A DNA stretch of 64,000 nt from Alloacidobacterium sp963823845 (lineage in GTDB: Bacteria; Acidobacteriota; Terriglobia; Terriglobales; Acidobacteriaceae). Both the position numbers and the translations under genes were made by a program. Positions within the stretch are counted from its first letter, which is position 1; each line of letters opens with the position of its first letter. The notes under the pieces were generated by a model. The model was not told the origin of the DNA and did no database searches. It worked only from the letters and a program-made list of their open reading frames with translations. The stretch covers positions 1,054,001-1,118,000 of the forward strand of contig CAWGND010000008.1 in the NCBI GenBank assembly GCA_963823845.1, read 5' to 3'. Positions 34,713 through 42,787 of this stretch are shown piece after piece.

Positions 34713-35190
34713 GTGGCAGCCGCACAACTTTCTGTCACAGGCCGTGTTACGAATGGAAGCGTTGCCAGCGGTTCGACGCATTTACTGGATGCCTAATTCT
34801 CTGACCAAGTTCCTCTTCAATGCCGGCACGCTGGTGTCGGGGCAGTATGTGTCCATCGGAGGGCCTGCAAGCGGAGCATCGAACCCGCAGGCAGTCACGG
34901 CGAAGCGCATTGTGTTGCGACACAGGGGCTATAACGGGACCGTTGTTTCGGGAAGCGTAAATGACCGCAATCGGACTTTCCAGATGAATGTAACGGGATT
35001 TGCCGGCTTGCTGGTGCCCGGTCCGATAACCGTGCTTATCACCGATGGCACTCACTATCGGGGTGGGTTGACCAAGCTTGACGACGTGAGCTCGGCAACC
35101 AAGGTTCGCGTGGTGGGGCTGCTGATCAAGGGTTCGTCCTCAGGTCAACTGGTACTGCTTGCTCATTACGTTGACGGTAGGGATTCCTAG
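34713..35190 (+). pseudogene. Broken secreted-protein gene (DUF5666-like fragment)
   Basis: Two frames together read as one beta-rich repeat protein. First VAAAQLSVTGRVTNGSVASG up to a stop at 34796, then after a frame change LTKFLFNAGTLVSGQYVSI and further strands to 35190. The pattern (VSGSV.., GTxVxGQYVxI, NxTF) resembles DUF5666-type repeats of acidobacterial surface proteins. No signal peptide is visible, so the 5' part also seems lost. Confidence 0.45.
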
Positions 35191-35287
35191 AACCGGTCTT
35201 TAACTCTGACGACGAGGGGATGGCAGCAGCAGTTCCGTCGTTTGATTTTTGCGACCATACGGTTCGCTTTTCGCCTTCCTTTTGCGG

Positions 35288-35450
35288 TACAATCTTCCGC
35301 GAAGGGCCGGGTCTCCCCGGACACCGCACCGTGCCGTCTGCCAGCAAATTGACGGGCGAGATGGCTGCGAGCCCCAAGCTCCCGGGCGCCTGGCCGGATG
35401 CAGAATGGCTAGTTGCATCCATCTGGACTTCTGGTTCAGAGGAGGCAGTC
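35288..35450 (+). promoter_or_regulatory. Possible promoter and structured leader of the TPR gene
   Basis: TACAAT at 35288-35293 is a fair -10 hexamer without a clear -35. The following ~150 nt contain CCGGG-TCTC-CCCGG (around 35309-35322) and GGATGCA/TGCATCC arms (35396-35420), then AGAGGAGG 7 nt before the ATG. A structured 5' leader is inferred. Confidence 0.35.
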
Positions 35451-36266
35451 ATGAAAGACCTTCGTTCGTCGTTGACTTCACGCACATTGTCCGGACTGGC
35501 AGTTGTTTCGCTCATGTGTGCCCTCACATTGCAACCTATGGCGCAAACGCCGCGACCCTTCCTCGCAAATGGCAGCTTTGCTCAACAGCCTCCCGCCAAG
35601 GCCGTGGACGCGACACCGAATTTTCAATTGAGCCCTGAGACCCAGGGCGACATCATGATGGCGCATCAGCGTTATGTTGCCGCGATTGATGCTTACAGGC
35701 AGGGGTCGTTGGATTCCGCTGTGCTGTGGAACAAGATGGGTATCGCGAACCACCACATGTTCAATCTGCGGGAAGCACAGAGAGATTACGAAAAGGCGCT
35801 TAAGCTGAACCCATCTTATCCGGAGGCGTTGAATAATCTGGCCGCGGTTTACTACGGACAAAAGCTATACCATGACGCGGATCGCACGTATAAGAAGGCT
35901 ATCAAGCTCAGCCCAAAGGCCGCGATGTTCTACAGCAATTTGGGCACAGCCTATCTCGCGGAGCACAAGTATAAGAAGGGCGCCGAGTGCTATCGTACTG
36001 CGCTGGCTCTTGATCCCAATGTCTTTGAGAGCGACCCCGCGGCGAGAATTGCAGAGACGGGACCGACGCAGGAGATCGCGACCCTAAACTATCTGCTGGC
36101 GAAGACCTATGCACAGGCAGGCAGAAAAACTGAGGCTCTCCTCTATCTGCGAAAAGCTATTGACGAAGGATTCAACGACCGCAAGAAGATACTCGAAGAG
36201 AAAGAATTCGCGATCCTGAAGGACGTACCCGAATTTCAACAAATGCTCGCTGAGAAACGAGAATAG
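35451..36266 (+). CDS. Exported TPR protein
   Basis: A 271-aa protein. A signal peptide (GLAVVSLMCALTLQPMAQ) is followed by tandem tetratricopeptide repeats: SAVLWNKMGIANHHMFNLRE, YPEALNNLAAVYYGQKLYHD, KAAMFYSNLGTAYLAEHKYKK, and a last one near ATLNYLLAKTYAQAGRK. It likely acts as a periplasmic protein-interaction scaffold. ATG at 35451 has GGAGG upstream; the frame opens earlier (35220) but that part is leader sequence. 34 bp separate it from the downstream regulator gene. Confidence 0.87.
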   Translation: MKDLRSSLTSRTLSGLAVVSLMCALTLQPMAQTPRPFLANGSFAQQPPAKAVDATPNFQLSPETQGDIMMAHQRYVAAIDAYRQGSLDSAVLWNKMGIANHHMFNLREAQRDYEKALKLNPSYPEALNNLAAVYYGQKLYHDADRTYKKAIKLSPKAAMFYSNLGTAYLAEHKYKKGAECYRTALALDPNVFESDPAARIAETGPTQEIATLNYLLAKTYAQAGRKTEALLYLRKAIDEGFNDRKKILEEKEFAILKDVPEFQQMLAEKRE

Positions 36267-36300
36267 CCTCCAGGCTTCCTCAAACGGTATTCTGCTTGGA

Positions 36301-36975
36301 GTGAAGACGTCGATCAGCGTTTCCAAAGAGGACTATCTTAAGGCGGTTCTGGAAGCCGAGAGCGAAGGCCAAACCGTCATCTCCGCTACCCTTGCGCACT
36401 GGCTGGACGTATCGGCGCCGGCGGTTTCGATGGCGCTTCGCCGGCTGAAACGTGACGGCTTTGTCGATGTAAAAGCGGATGGCATTGTCCGGCTGACGGC
36501 AAAGGGCAAAGAGACTGCTTATCGCACCGCGCTGCGTCACCATCTCATCGAGCGTATGCTCTCAGAAATGTTCGGAATGCCCTGGTATGAAGTGCATGAC
36601 GAGGCGGAGCGGCTGGAGCACGCTGTTTCGCCGGCCTTTGAGGCCCGGTTGCTGGAAAAGTTAGGCGAGAAAGGCACCTGTCCCCATGGCAACTCCGTTT
36701 TGCCGGAAACCCCTGCGCAACGCAGAAAACAAGGCGTAACGCTGCTTTCCGAGGCGAAAGAGCTGGCCGAATATACCGTGTGCAGCCTGTACGAGCGCGA
36801 TCCCAGGCTGCTGCGGTTCCTGAATGAGGCGGGAATCGAACCCCAGGGAGCGGTTCGCATTGTCAAGAAAAACTACGATCAGACGGTCGCTATCGAGACG
36901 GCAAAAGGCAGTTTTACGATCGGCGCTCCCGCCGCGGAGAAGGTCTGGGTAAGACGGCGTCGCGGCAAGGCGTAG
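36301..36975 (+). CDS. DtxR/MntR family metal-dependent regulator
   Basis: A 224-aa regulator. The N-terminal winged helix is KEDYLKAVLEAESEG to SAPAVSMALRRLKRDGFVDV. A dimerisation/metal domain follows with EVHDEAERLEHAVSPAFE and CPHGN, which carry the His/Glu/Cys ligands of the family. A C-terminal FeoA/SH3-like domain ends at VWVRRRRG. It presumably senses Fe2+ or Mn2+ and represses uptake genes; no transporter is adjacent. GTG start at 36301. Confidence 0.92.
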   Translation: MKTSISVSKEDYLKAVLEAESEGQTVISATLAHWLDVSAPAVSMALRRLKRDGFVDVKADGIVRLTAKGKETAYRTALRHHLIERMLSEMFGMPWYEVHDEAERLEHAVSPAFEARLLEKLGEKGTCPHGNSVLPETPAQRRKQGVTLLSEAKELAEYTVCSLYERDPRLLRFLNEAGIEPQGAVRIVKKNYDQTVAIETAKGSFTIGAPAAEKVWVRRRRGKA

Positions 36976-37094
36976 TCGATTTCGTAATGGGTCAGTTTGA
37001 GTCCGCCCCCTCCCCGTATGTTGATAAATTCTTGCAAAATTAGGGGGTTAGGAGTGCATTCACATTTCTGTATTTTGCATCTTTGACACAAAGC

Positions 37095-37125
37095 AAGAAG
37101 CCCGCCTGGACCAGGCGGGCTTCTT
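37095..37125 (+). terminator. Strong intrinsic terminator
   Basis: AAGAAGCCCGCCTGG and its exact complement form a 15-bp stem around a single A (a smaller effective loop in RNA), followed by TTGT on the plus strand. It lies 120 bp after the DtxR/MntR-type stop and is nearly symmetrical, so it may stop transcription both ways. Confidence 0.75.
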
Positions 37126-37468
37126 TTGTACTCTATCTCAATGATAGCAGCTTGACGAAATAAAACGGCAAATTCGGCACAAAATAAGTGGTTTTACTTG
37201 CAGCAAGTTACGAGAAAAGTTGCAAAAGAGCCTCTTGACAGAACTTTGCGCTCGTCGAGGAACGTCTGATTTACCCCCTGTGGCAAATATGTTTTGTTGC
37301 AAATACATTTGTCCGACGTGAAGGCTTCATAGACAAGTGGGTTACTTCGGGTGTGGCGGCTATACGGAAAATAATGGCACACGAGTCTGATATGCCAATG
37401 TCGGAGCCCAATTTACTTAAGAAGTATAGATTGGACACGTTCGATTATTTCTTAATGAGGGATAGGCA
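37126..37468. other. AT-richer non-coding region upstream of the DNA ligase
   Basis: No gene is supported. Base composition by eye is more AT-rich than the surroundings. TTGACA at about 37236 lacks a matching -10. It ends with AGGGATAGGCA before the ligase ATG and probably holds the ligase promoter. Confidence 0.4.
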
Positions 37469-38611
37469 ATGGGTAAGGCTCGTCAGAGTGAGGTGAAAGA
37501 AGAGGTAAACCTGGCGCTTAACATGAATCTTCCTGTTAACCCGCCCATTTTGCCCATGCTGGCCAAGCGAGTGGACGAACTTCCCACAGGAGAAACCTGG
37601 ATTTATGAACCGAAGTGGGACGGGTTCCGTGCATTGGTTTTTCGCGACCGCAAGGAAATTCTGATTCAGAGCCGTGATGAGAAATCATTGAACCGTTATT
37701 TTCCGGAACTGCTTGAGGCGTTGCAGTCGCAGTTGCCGTCCCAATGTGTTCTTGATGGCGAAATCGTCATTGCGAGGAATGGCGCGCTTGACTTCGAAGC
37801 CCTCCAACTCCGTATCCATCCAGCCGCATCGAGGGTTAAGCTGCTCAGCCAGCAAACGCCTGCTTCGATTGTGTTCTTCGACTTGCTGGCGGAAGGTACG
37901 CGGGATCTGAGGGAGCAGCCATTTTATGAACGGCGCAGAGAACTGGAGGCGTTGTTGTCATCTGCGCTTCCGCCACTTCATATCACCCCGGCAACGGAAG
38001 ATCCGGAGGTGGCTCGTGACTGGTTTCGCCGATTCGAAGGCGCAGGATTCGACGGCGTGATATCAAAGCCGAAAGATGGCACATACGAATCCGATAAGAG
38101 AGCGATGTTTAAGGTGAAGCATGAGCGCGACTGCGACTGTGTGGTTGCAGGGTTTCGCTGGTATCGGAAAGGCGACCGTCCGGCTATCGGATCATTGCTG
38201 CTTGGGCTTTATGATGATTCCGGCGCACTCCATCATGTGGGAGTCTGCGGCAGTTTCCCGCTGGCAAAGCGGTTTGAGCTAGTTGAGTATCTGGCCCCTT
38301 ATCGTGAGAACGCGCTTGCTGACCATCCCTGGAAAAGTTGGAGCGGGGAGGGAGCAGCTGACGAGAGCGGCTCATATCGAATGCCCGGCGGACAGAGCCG
38401 CTGGAGCCAGGGCAAAGATCTCTCCTGGGAACCTTTGCGCGTTGAATTAGTAGCTGAGGTGGCTTACGAACATATGCAGAGCGGCCGCTTCCGTCATATG
38501 GCGCAGTTTCGAAGATGGCGGTTTGATAAGAAGCCGACGGACTGCACCTATACTCAGCTCGAAGTCGTTCCACCGGAAGAGTTGATGGCGATCTTTCCTC
38601 AAAATCGCTGA
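37469..38611 (+). CDS. ATP-dependent DNA ligase (LigC/LigD-ligase-domain type)
   Basis: A 380-aa ligase sealing nicks with ATP. The adenylation motif I is E-P-K-W-D-G-F-R (Lys nucleophile, ~residue 50), motif III VLDGEIVI, motif IV GFDGVISKP, and motif V AMFKVKHERDCDCVV. A C-terminal OB-fold ends with RWRFDKKPTDCTYTQLE. No polymerase or nuclease domain is fused, unlike mycobacterial LigD. It is convergent, 1 bp apart, with a LigD-type polymerase gene; together they look like separated end-joining functions. Confidence 0.94.
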   Translation: MGKARQSEVKEEVNLALNMNLPVNPPILPMLAKRVDELPTGETWIYEPKWDGFRALVFRDRKEILIQSRDEKSLNRYFPELLEALQSQLPSQCVLDGEIVIARNGALDFEALQLRIHPAASRVKLLSQQTPASIVFFDLLAEGTRDLREQPFYERRRELEALLSSALPPLHITPATEDPEVARDWFRRFEGAGFDGVISKPKDGTYESDKRAMFKVKHERDCDCVVAGFRWYRKGDRPAIGSLLLGLYDDSGALHHVGVCGSFPLAKRFELVEYLAPYRENALADHPWKSWSGEGAADESGSYRMPGGQSRWSQGKDLSWEPLRVELVAEVAYEHMQSGRFRHMAQFRRWRFDKKPTDCTYTQLEVVPPEELMAIFPQNR

Positions 38612-38612
38612 C

Positions 38613-39914
38613 TCAAGACTGCTTTTTGGAAGCGCGCCGTTTGGACCACTCGCGCGTTGGATCGTCGTCGGGATCGGGCGATTCCTGCACCGGTCGCAAT
38701 TCCTCGGGGACGTGTCGCAGGTTCACCCGGATACGCGTCCAGGTAGAAAACCTGCCTCGCATCGAATCGACTAGCACATCGTCAACCGCCAGAGATTTGG
38801 CTGCTTCGGGATATTTGGCCTTCCATCTTTCAAGGCCGGCAAGAGCGGCATCTTTATCTGGAGAGTTTGCCACCACCAGAAGCGGCATCTTCGTTCGCGG
38901 TTTCCTGGTGGCACTTTTTGCACGCGAAGGTGCAACGCGCGGTTTTTCGTCTGCCTGTTTGCGAAAATGCGGCGGCCATGGAGCATCGCCAAGACCGGCG
39001 GCATCATCTCTGGCGGCAAATTCGAGGAGCTTTTCAAGTGACCCTGAGTTAGCGTCCATCTCCGCATGCGGATCGCCGATTTCTGCAAACCGCTTCGGAA
39101 TTGTGAGAAGGGTGAAATCTGCAGGATTGCTGTCGGGTACTTCATTCCAGAAGAGCGGAGCAGAAACGCGCGCGTCCGGGAGCGGCCGCACCGAATACGC
39201 GGAAGCTGTCGTGCGGTCTTTCGCATTCTGGTTGTAATCAAGGAAGACGCCGTGCCGCTCTTCTTTCCACCATCTGGAAGTGGCAAGAGTTGGCACTCGC
39301 CGTTCGATCTCGCGTGAGAGTGCAAGCGCGGCACGGCGTACCTCTACAAATGTCCAGCGTGGTTCGATCCGCACATTGACATGCATGCCGCGTGAGCCGC
39401 TGGTCTTGGGCCAGCCGCGAAGTCCCACGTCCGCAAGAAATGAATTCACTTCCATGGCAACCTGACAAACATCTGCCCAGGTGACGCCAGGGCCGGGGTC
39501 GAGATCGATACGCAGCTCATCAGGATGGTCCAGATCGATTGAACGGATCGCGTGTGGGTGCAGTTCAATGCATCCCAGATTCACTATCCAGGCGAGGCCT
39601 GCGGCATTCTCCACAATAAGCTCTTCGGCTGTTCTTCCTGAGGGAAAAGAGAGCGTGACGGTTTGCAGCCAGGAGGGGTGGTCGGCTGGAGCGCGCTTCT
39701 GGTAAAACGCCTCAGCCTCTGCTCCGTTGACGAATCGCTTGAGAACAAGCGGGCGCCCTCGAATGCCAGCAAGAGCGCCTGGAGCAATCGACAGATAGTA
39801 ACGCACAAGGTCGAGCTTGGAGAGCTTTATCTCCTTTGAGAAATAAAGCTTCTCCGGATGTGTGACAAATACTTCATGTCCATCGATGGTTAGCTTCTGC
39901 GCTTCCTCTTTCAC
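38613..39914 (-). CDS. LigD-type DNA polymerase/primase domain protein with C-terminal extension
   Basis: About 433 aa. The archaeo-eukaryotic primase-like PolDom is clear: KLYFSKEIKLSKLDLVRYY, PLVLKRFVNG, catalytic RIDLDPGPGVTW (DxD), KTSGSRGMHVNV and KDRTTASAYSVRP. Residues ~350-433 form an extra domain (ALAGLERWKAKYPEAA; DDVLVDSMRGRFSTWTRIRV) absent from the standard PolDom, probably with its own fold. GTG at 39914 is preferred because the frame upstream to 40052 is not family-like. Neighbouring ligase is convergent; no Ku gene is in the window. Confidence 0.88.
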   Translation of the reverse strand: MKEEAQKLTIDGHEVFVTHPEKLYFSKEIKLSKLDLVRYYLSIAPGALAGIRGRPLVLKRFVNGAEAEAFYQKRAPADHPSWLQTVTLSFPSGRTAEELIVENAAGLAWIVNLGCIELHPHAIRSIDLDHPDELRIDLDPGPGVTWADVCQVAMEVNSFLADVGLRGWPKTSGSRGMHVNVRIEPRWTFVEVRRAALALSREIERRVPTLATSRWWKEERHGVFLDYNQNAKDRTTASAYSVRPLPDARVSAPLFWNEVPDSNPADFTLLTIPKRFAEIGDPHAEMDANSGSLEKLLEFAARDDAAGLGDAPWPPHFRKQADEKPRVAPSRAKSATRKPRTKMPLLVVANSPDKDAALAGLERWKAKYPEAAKSLAVDDVLVDSMRGRFSTWTRIRVNLRHVPEELRPVQESPDPDDDPTREWSKRRASKKQS

Positions 39915-40197
39915 TGAGTTTCTTTGACTCCAGATTTTCGGACAATCGAGCAACTGATAGCAGTTTAGATATTGCTGTGGGCTTTTGGGGAATGAGTTTA
40001 GAGTCAGAGGCACCGCGGCCTTTCCTCTTTGGGGTTGTCCGGATTCGGACAATCATTCTCGAAACCGGACATGGCTCTCCCACTGCGGGCACGGCCGTCT
40101 AAGCCTTTCCCTGCAATCAGGTTGCACCGATCCAAATTTCTTTGGAAGAAAACGTGCATCTTCCATGGCGATTCATCCCAACCGGGCGGAGGATTCC

Positions 40198-42666
40198 ATG
40201 GGTTCCTTGTTCCAGGATCTTCGGTTCGCCTTGCGCCAACTCCGCAAGTCTCCGAGCTTCACCATCACCGCGGTGCTTACACTGGCCCTCGGCGTTGGCG
40301 CCAACACGGCCATCTTCAGCCTGATCAATTCGCTTCTGCTCAAGCCGCTCCCCGTGCCCCAGCCCGAGCAGATCGCGACCCTCGCCCCCCGGGACAACAA
40401 CGGCCCCCTACAGCAAACTCTCTCATGGAACGAGTACAAGCAGGTCCGCACCCTAAGCAAGAATTCCTTCAGCGACCTCTTTGCCTACACCATCTCGCTC
40501 GATGGCCTCGCCATCAGCGGCCAGCAGCCCGACCGCATCCTCACCACGTACGTGAGCGGAAACTTCTTTGACGGCCTCGCGCTCAAACCCGCTGCCGGTC
40601 GGCTCTTCCTACCTAGTGAAGGCGAGGTCCTCGGCAACGACCCGGTCATCGTGCTCAGCTATGACTACTGGATGAAACGCTTCAACGGCGATACGAGTGT
40701 CGTGGGGCGCCCTGTCAACCTGGATGGACACCCTGTGACCATCGTTGGCGTGACCCCAAAGGGCTTTCACGGTATGTCCAGCTTCCTGAACATGGCTGCT
40801 TATTTACCGTTATCTGAGCTTGCCATCTCCGGCACTCCTGCGGACACGCTGAACAACTGGCAGAGCCGGATCCTCATCGTCAACGGGCGTCTTCGTCCAG
40901 GCGTCAGCTTCAAACAGGCCACCACCGAACTGAACCTCGCCGCGGAAAGCATCATGCGCCTGCATCCGGACGTTGAGAAGGGACTTACCATTCAGGCGTT
41001 TCCTGAGCCGCAGCTCCGCATCAATCCCGGTGATCCCAATACGATGCTCATCATCGCCGGTCTGTTTCTATCGCTCGCTGTCATGGTGTTGCTGCTGGCC
41101 TGCGCAAATGTTGCCAATCTGGTTCTGGTCCGCGCTACGGTGCGCGAGCGCGAAATGGCCATCCGCACCGCGCTCGGTGCTGGCCGCTCCCGCCTCATCC
41201 GCCAGATGATCACGGAAAGCGTCACCCTCGCAATCATGGGTGGAGTCATGGGAGTCGTCCTGGGCACATTCGCCAGCAGCGCGCTCAGTCACATCGACCT
41301 GCACGCCGATCTTCCCGTCCAGTTCAAGTTCGACTTCGATTGGCGCATCTTCCTGTACTCTTTCGCCGTCGCTTTGCTCGCCGGCGTCGTCGTCGGAGTC
41401 GCACCCGCCTTGCGCATCGCCAAGGGCAACGTGACTGAAATCCTGCACGAGGGCGGCCGCGGCGTCACCGCGGGGCGTCATCGTCTGCGCGATGGTCTGG
41501 TTGTCCTGCAAATTGCCGGCTCGCTCGTGTTGCTTGTGGTCGCCGCTCTCTTTGTGCACAGCCTGTCCGCCATGCAGACCATGGACTTCGGCTTTAAACC
41601 GGACCACGTGCTGAATTTCGCAATCGATTCGAACGAGATCGGCATGACCGATGCCGAAGCCCGAGAACTGGCCGTCAACATTACCAACAGTCTCCATCAG
41701 ATTGCCGGCGTCGACTATGTCAGCCACGCCAGTTCCACTCCGCTCGGCTACTTCAACAGCGGCGGCGACCGCATGATCATCGATGGAGCTCCGCTCCCAG
41801 CCAATCCCGCCGATGCAAACGCTGCCGAAAACATCGTTGGGCCTGAGTATTTCAAAGTGATGGGCATCGACATTGTCAGCGGCCGCGAGTTCACAGACGC
41901 CGACAATGAGCACGGCGCCGACGTGGCCCTAGTGAGTGAAAGCACGGCAAAAAAGTTCTGGCCCCATCAGGACCCCATAGGCCGCACCTTCCGCTTGGGC
42001 AGCGAGAAGGACCGCAAGCTGCGGGTCGTGGGCGTCGCGCGCGACGCCGAGTTCCAGATCTTTGGAGGCGCCAAGGCCCAGCCGTTCTTCTACATTCCTT
42101 ATGCGCAGCACTCGAAAGGGAGCAGCCTGATGGTTTTCCAGATCAGGTCGCGGCGCGATCTGCTCTCTCTCATTCCGGCAGTTGAGAAGAGGGTCCACGC
42201 GCTGGCTCCTCAGCTTCCCATGTTTCAGGTGCAGACCATGCGCCAGGGCCTCTACACCATGAACGGCCTTTTGCTCTTTCAGATCGGCGCTTCCCTCGCC
42301 GCAATCCTGGGCCTTCTCGGATTGACGCTGGCCGTCATCGGCCTCTACGGCGTTGTCTCTTACACTGTAGGCAGGCGAGTGCATGAGATCGGTTTACGCA
42401 TGGCGCTTGGCGCCACCCGCGGCGTTGTTTTCCGCATGATCTACCGCCAGTCGATCGCGATTGTCGCATTCGGTCTGGGCATCGGCATGGCTGTCGCTCT
42501 CCTCGTAGCCAAGGCCGTGGCTGGCTTCGTCATCGTCAGCGTCTGGGATCCTTCGATCTACGCAGGTGTCGGATTGGTCCTGGCGCTCGCAGCCCTTGCT
42601 TCGTGTTATTTTCCTGCGCGACGTGCGATGACAGTGGAACCGATGGTCGCGCTGCGCGAAAGCTGA
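40198..42666 (+). CDS. Orphan MacB/FtsX-type ABC permease (ADOP family)
   Basis: A 822-aa 'acidobacterial duplicated orphan permease'. It starts with the FtsX-like pair DLRFALRQLRKSPSFTITAV and LALGVGANTAIFSLIN. Two MacB periplasmic core plus FtsX membrane blocks follow, the second ending VHEIGLRMALGATRGVVF and a final helix. No ATPase subunit is encoded nearby. Unlike the PadR-linked copy it lacks the N-terminal cytosolic extension. ATG at 40198 has GGAGG 6 nt upstream; the open frame extends to 39985 without family support. Confidence 0.92.
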   Translation: MGSLFQDLRFALRQLRKSPSFTITAVLTLALGVGANTAIFSLINSLLLKPLPVPQPEQIATLAPRDNNGPLQQTLSWNEYKQVRTLSKNSFSDLFAYTISLDGLAISGQQPDRILTTYVSGNFFDGLALKPAAGRLFLPSEGEVLGNDPVIVLSYDYWMKRFNGDTSVVGRPVNLDGHPVTIVGVTPKGFHGMSSFLNMAAYLPLSELAISGTPADTLNNWQSRILIVNGRLRPGVSFKQATTELNLAAESIMRLHPDVEKGLTIQAFPEPQLRINPGDPNTMLIIAGLFLSLAVMVLLLACANVANLVLVRATVREREMAIRTALGAGRSRLIRQMITESVTLAIMGGVMGVVLGTFASSALSHIDLHADLPVQFKFDFDWRIFLYSFAVALLAGVVVGVAPALRIAKGNVTEILHEGGRGVTAGRHRLRDGLVVLQIAGSLVLLVVAALFVHSLSAMQTMDFGFKPDHVLNFAIDSNEIGMTDAEARELAVNITNSLHQIAGVDYVSHASSTPLGYFNSGGDRMIIDGAPLPANPADANAAENIVGPEYFKVMGIDIVSGREFTDADNEHGADVALVSESTAKKFWPHQDPIGRTFRLGSEKDRKLRVVGVARDAEFQIFGGAKAQPFFYIPYAQHSKGSSLMVFQIRSRRDLLSLIPAVEKRVHALAPQLPMFQVQTMRQGLYTMNGLLLFQIGASLAAILGLLGLTLAVIGLYGVVSYTVGRRVHEIGLRMALGATRGVVFRMIYRQSIAIVAFGLGIGMAVALLVAKAVAGFVIVSVWDPSIYAGVGLVLALAALASCYFPARRAMTVEPMVALRES

Positions 42667-42787
42667 CTTTCTACGGTTCCGATTTCCAATCGTGGAACAA
42701 ATACCAGCCAGACACCAAGTTGCGGGACACTAGACTCACCAGGAGTTCGCCCCGTACCATCAGGCATCCTTTGAAGGTGCCAAGCTG

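Noticed and set aside
39985..40197. N-terminal extension of the first orphan permease
   Set aside because: Not permease-like and overlaps the polymerase upstream region; ATG 40198 has a strong GGAGG.
41068..41913. Minus-strand open frame opposite the first orphan permease
   Set aside because: Low-complexity acidic shadow; the permease frame carries all conserved motifs.
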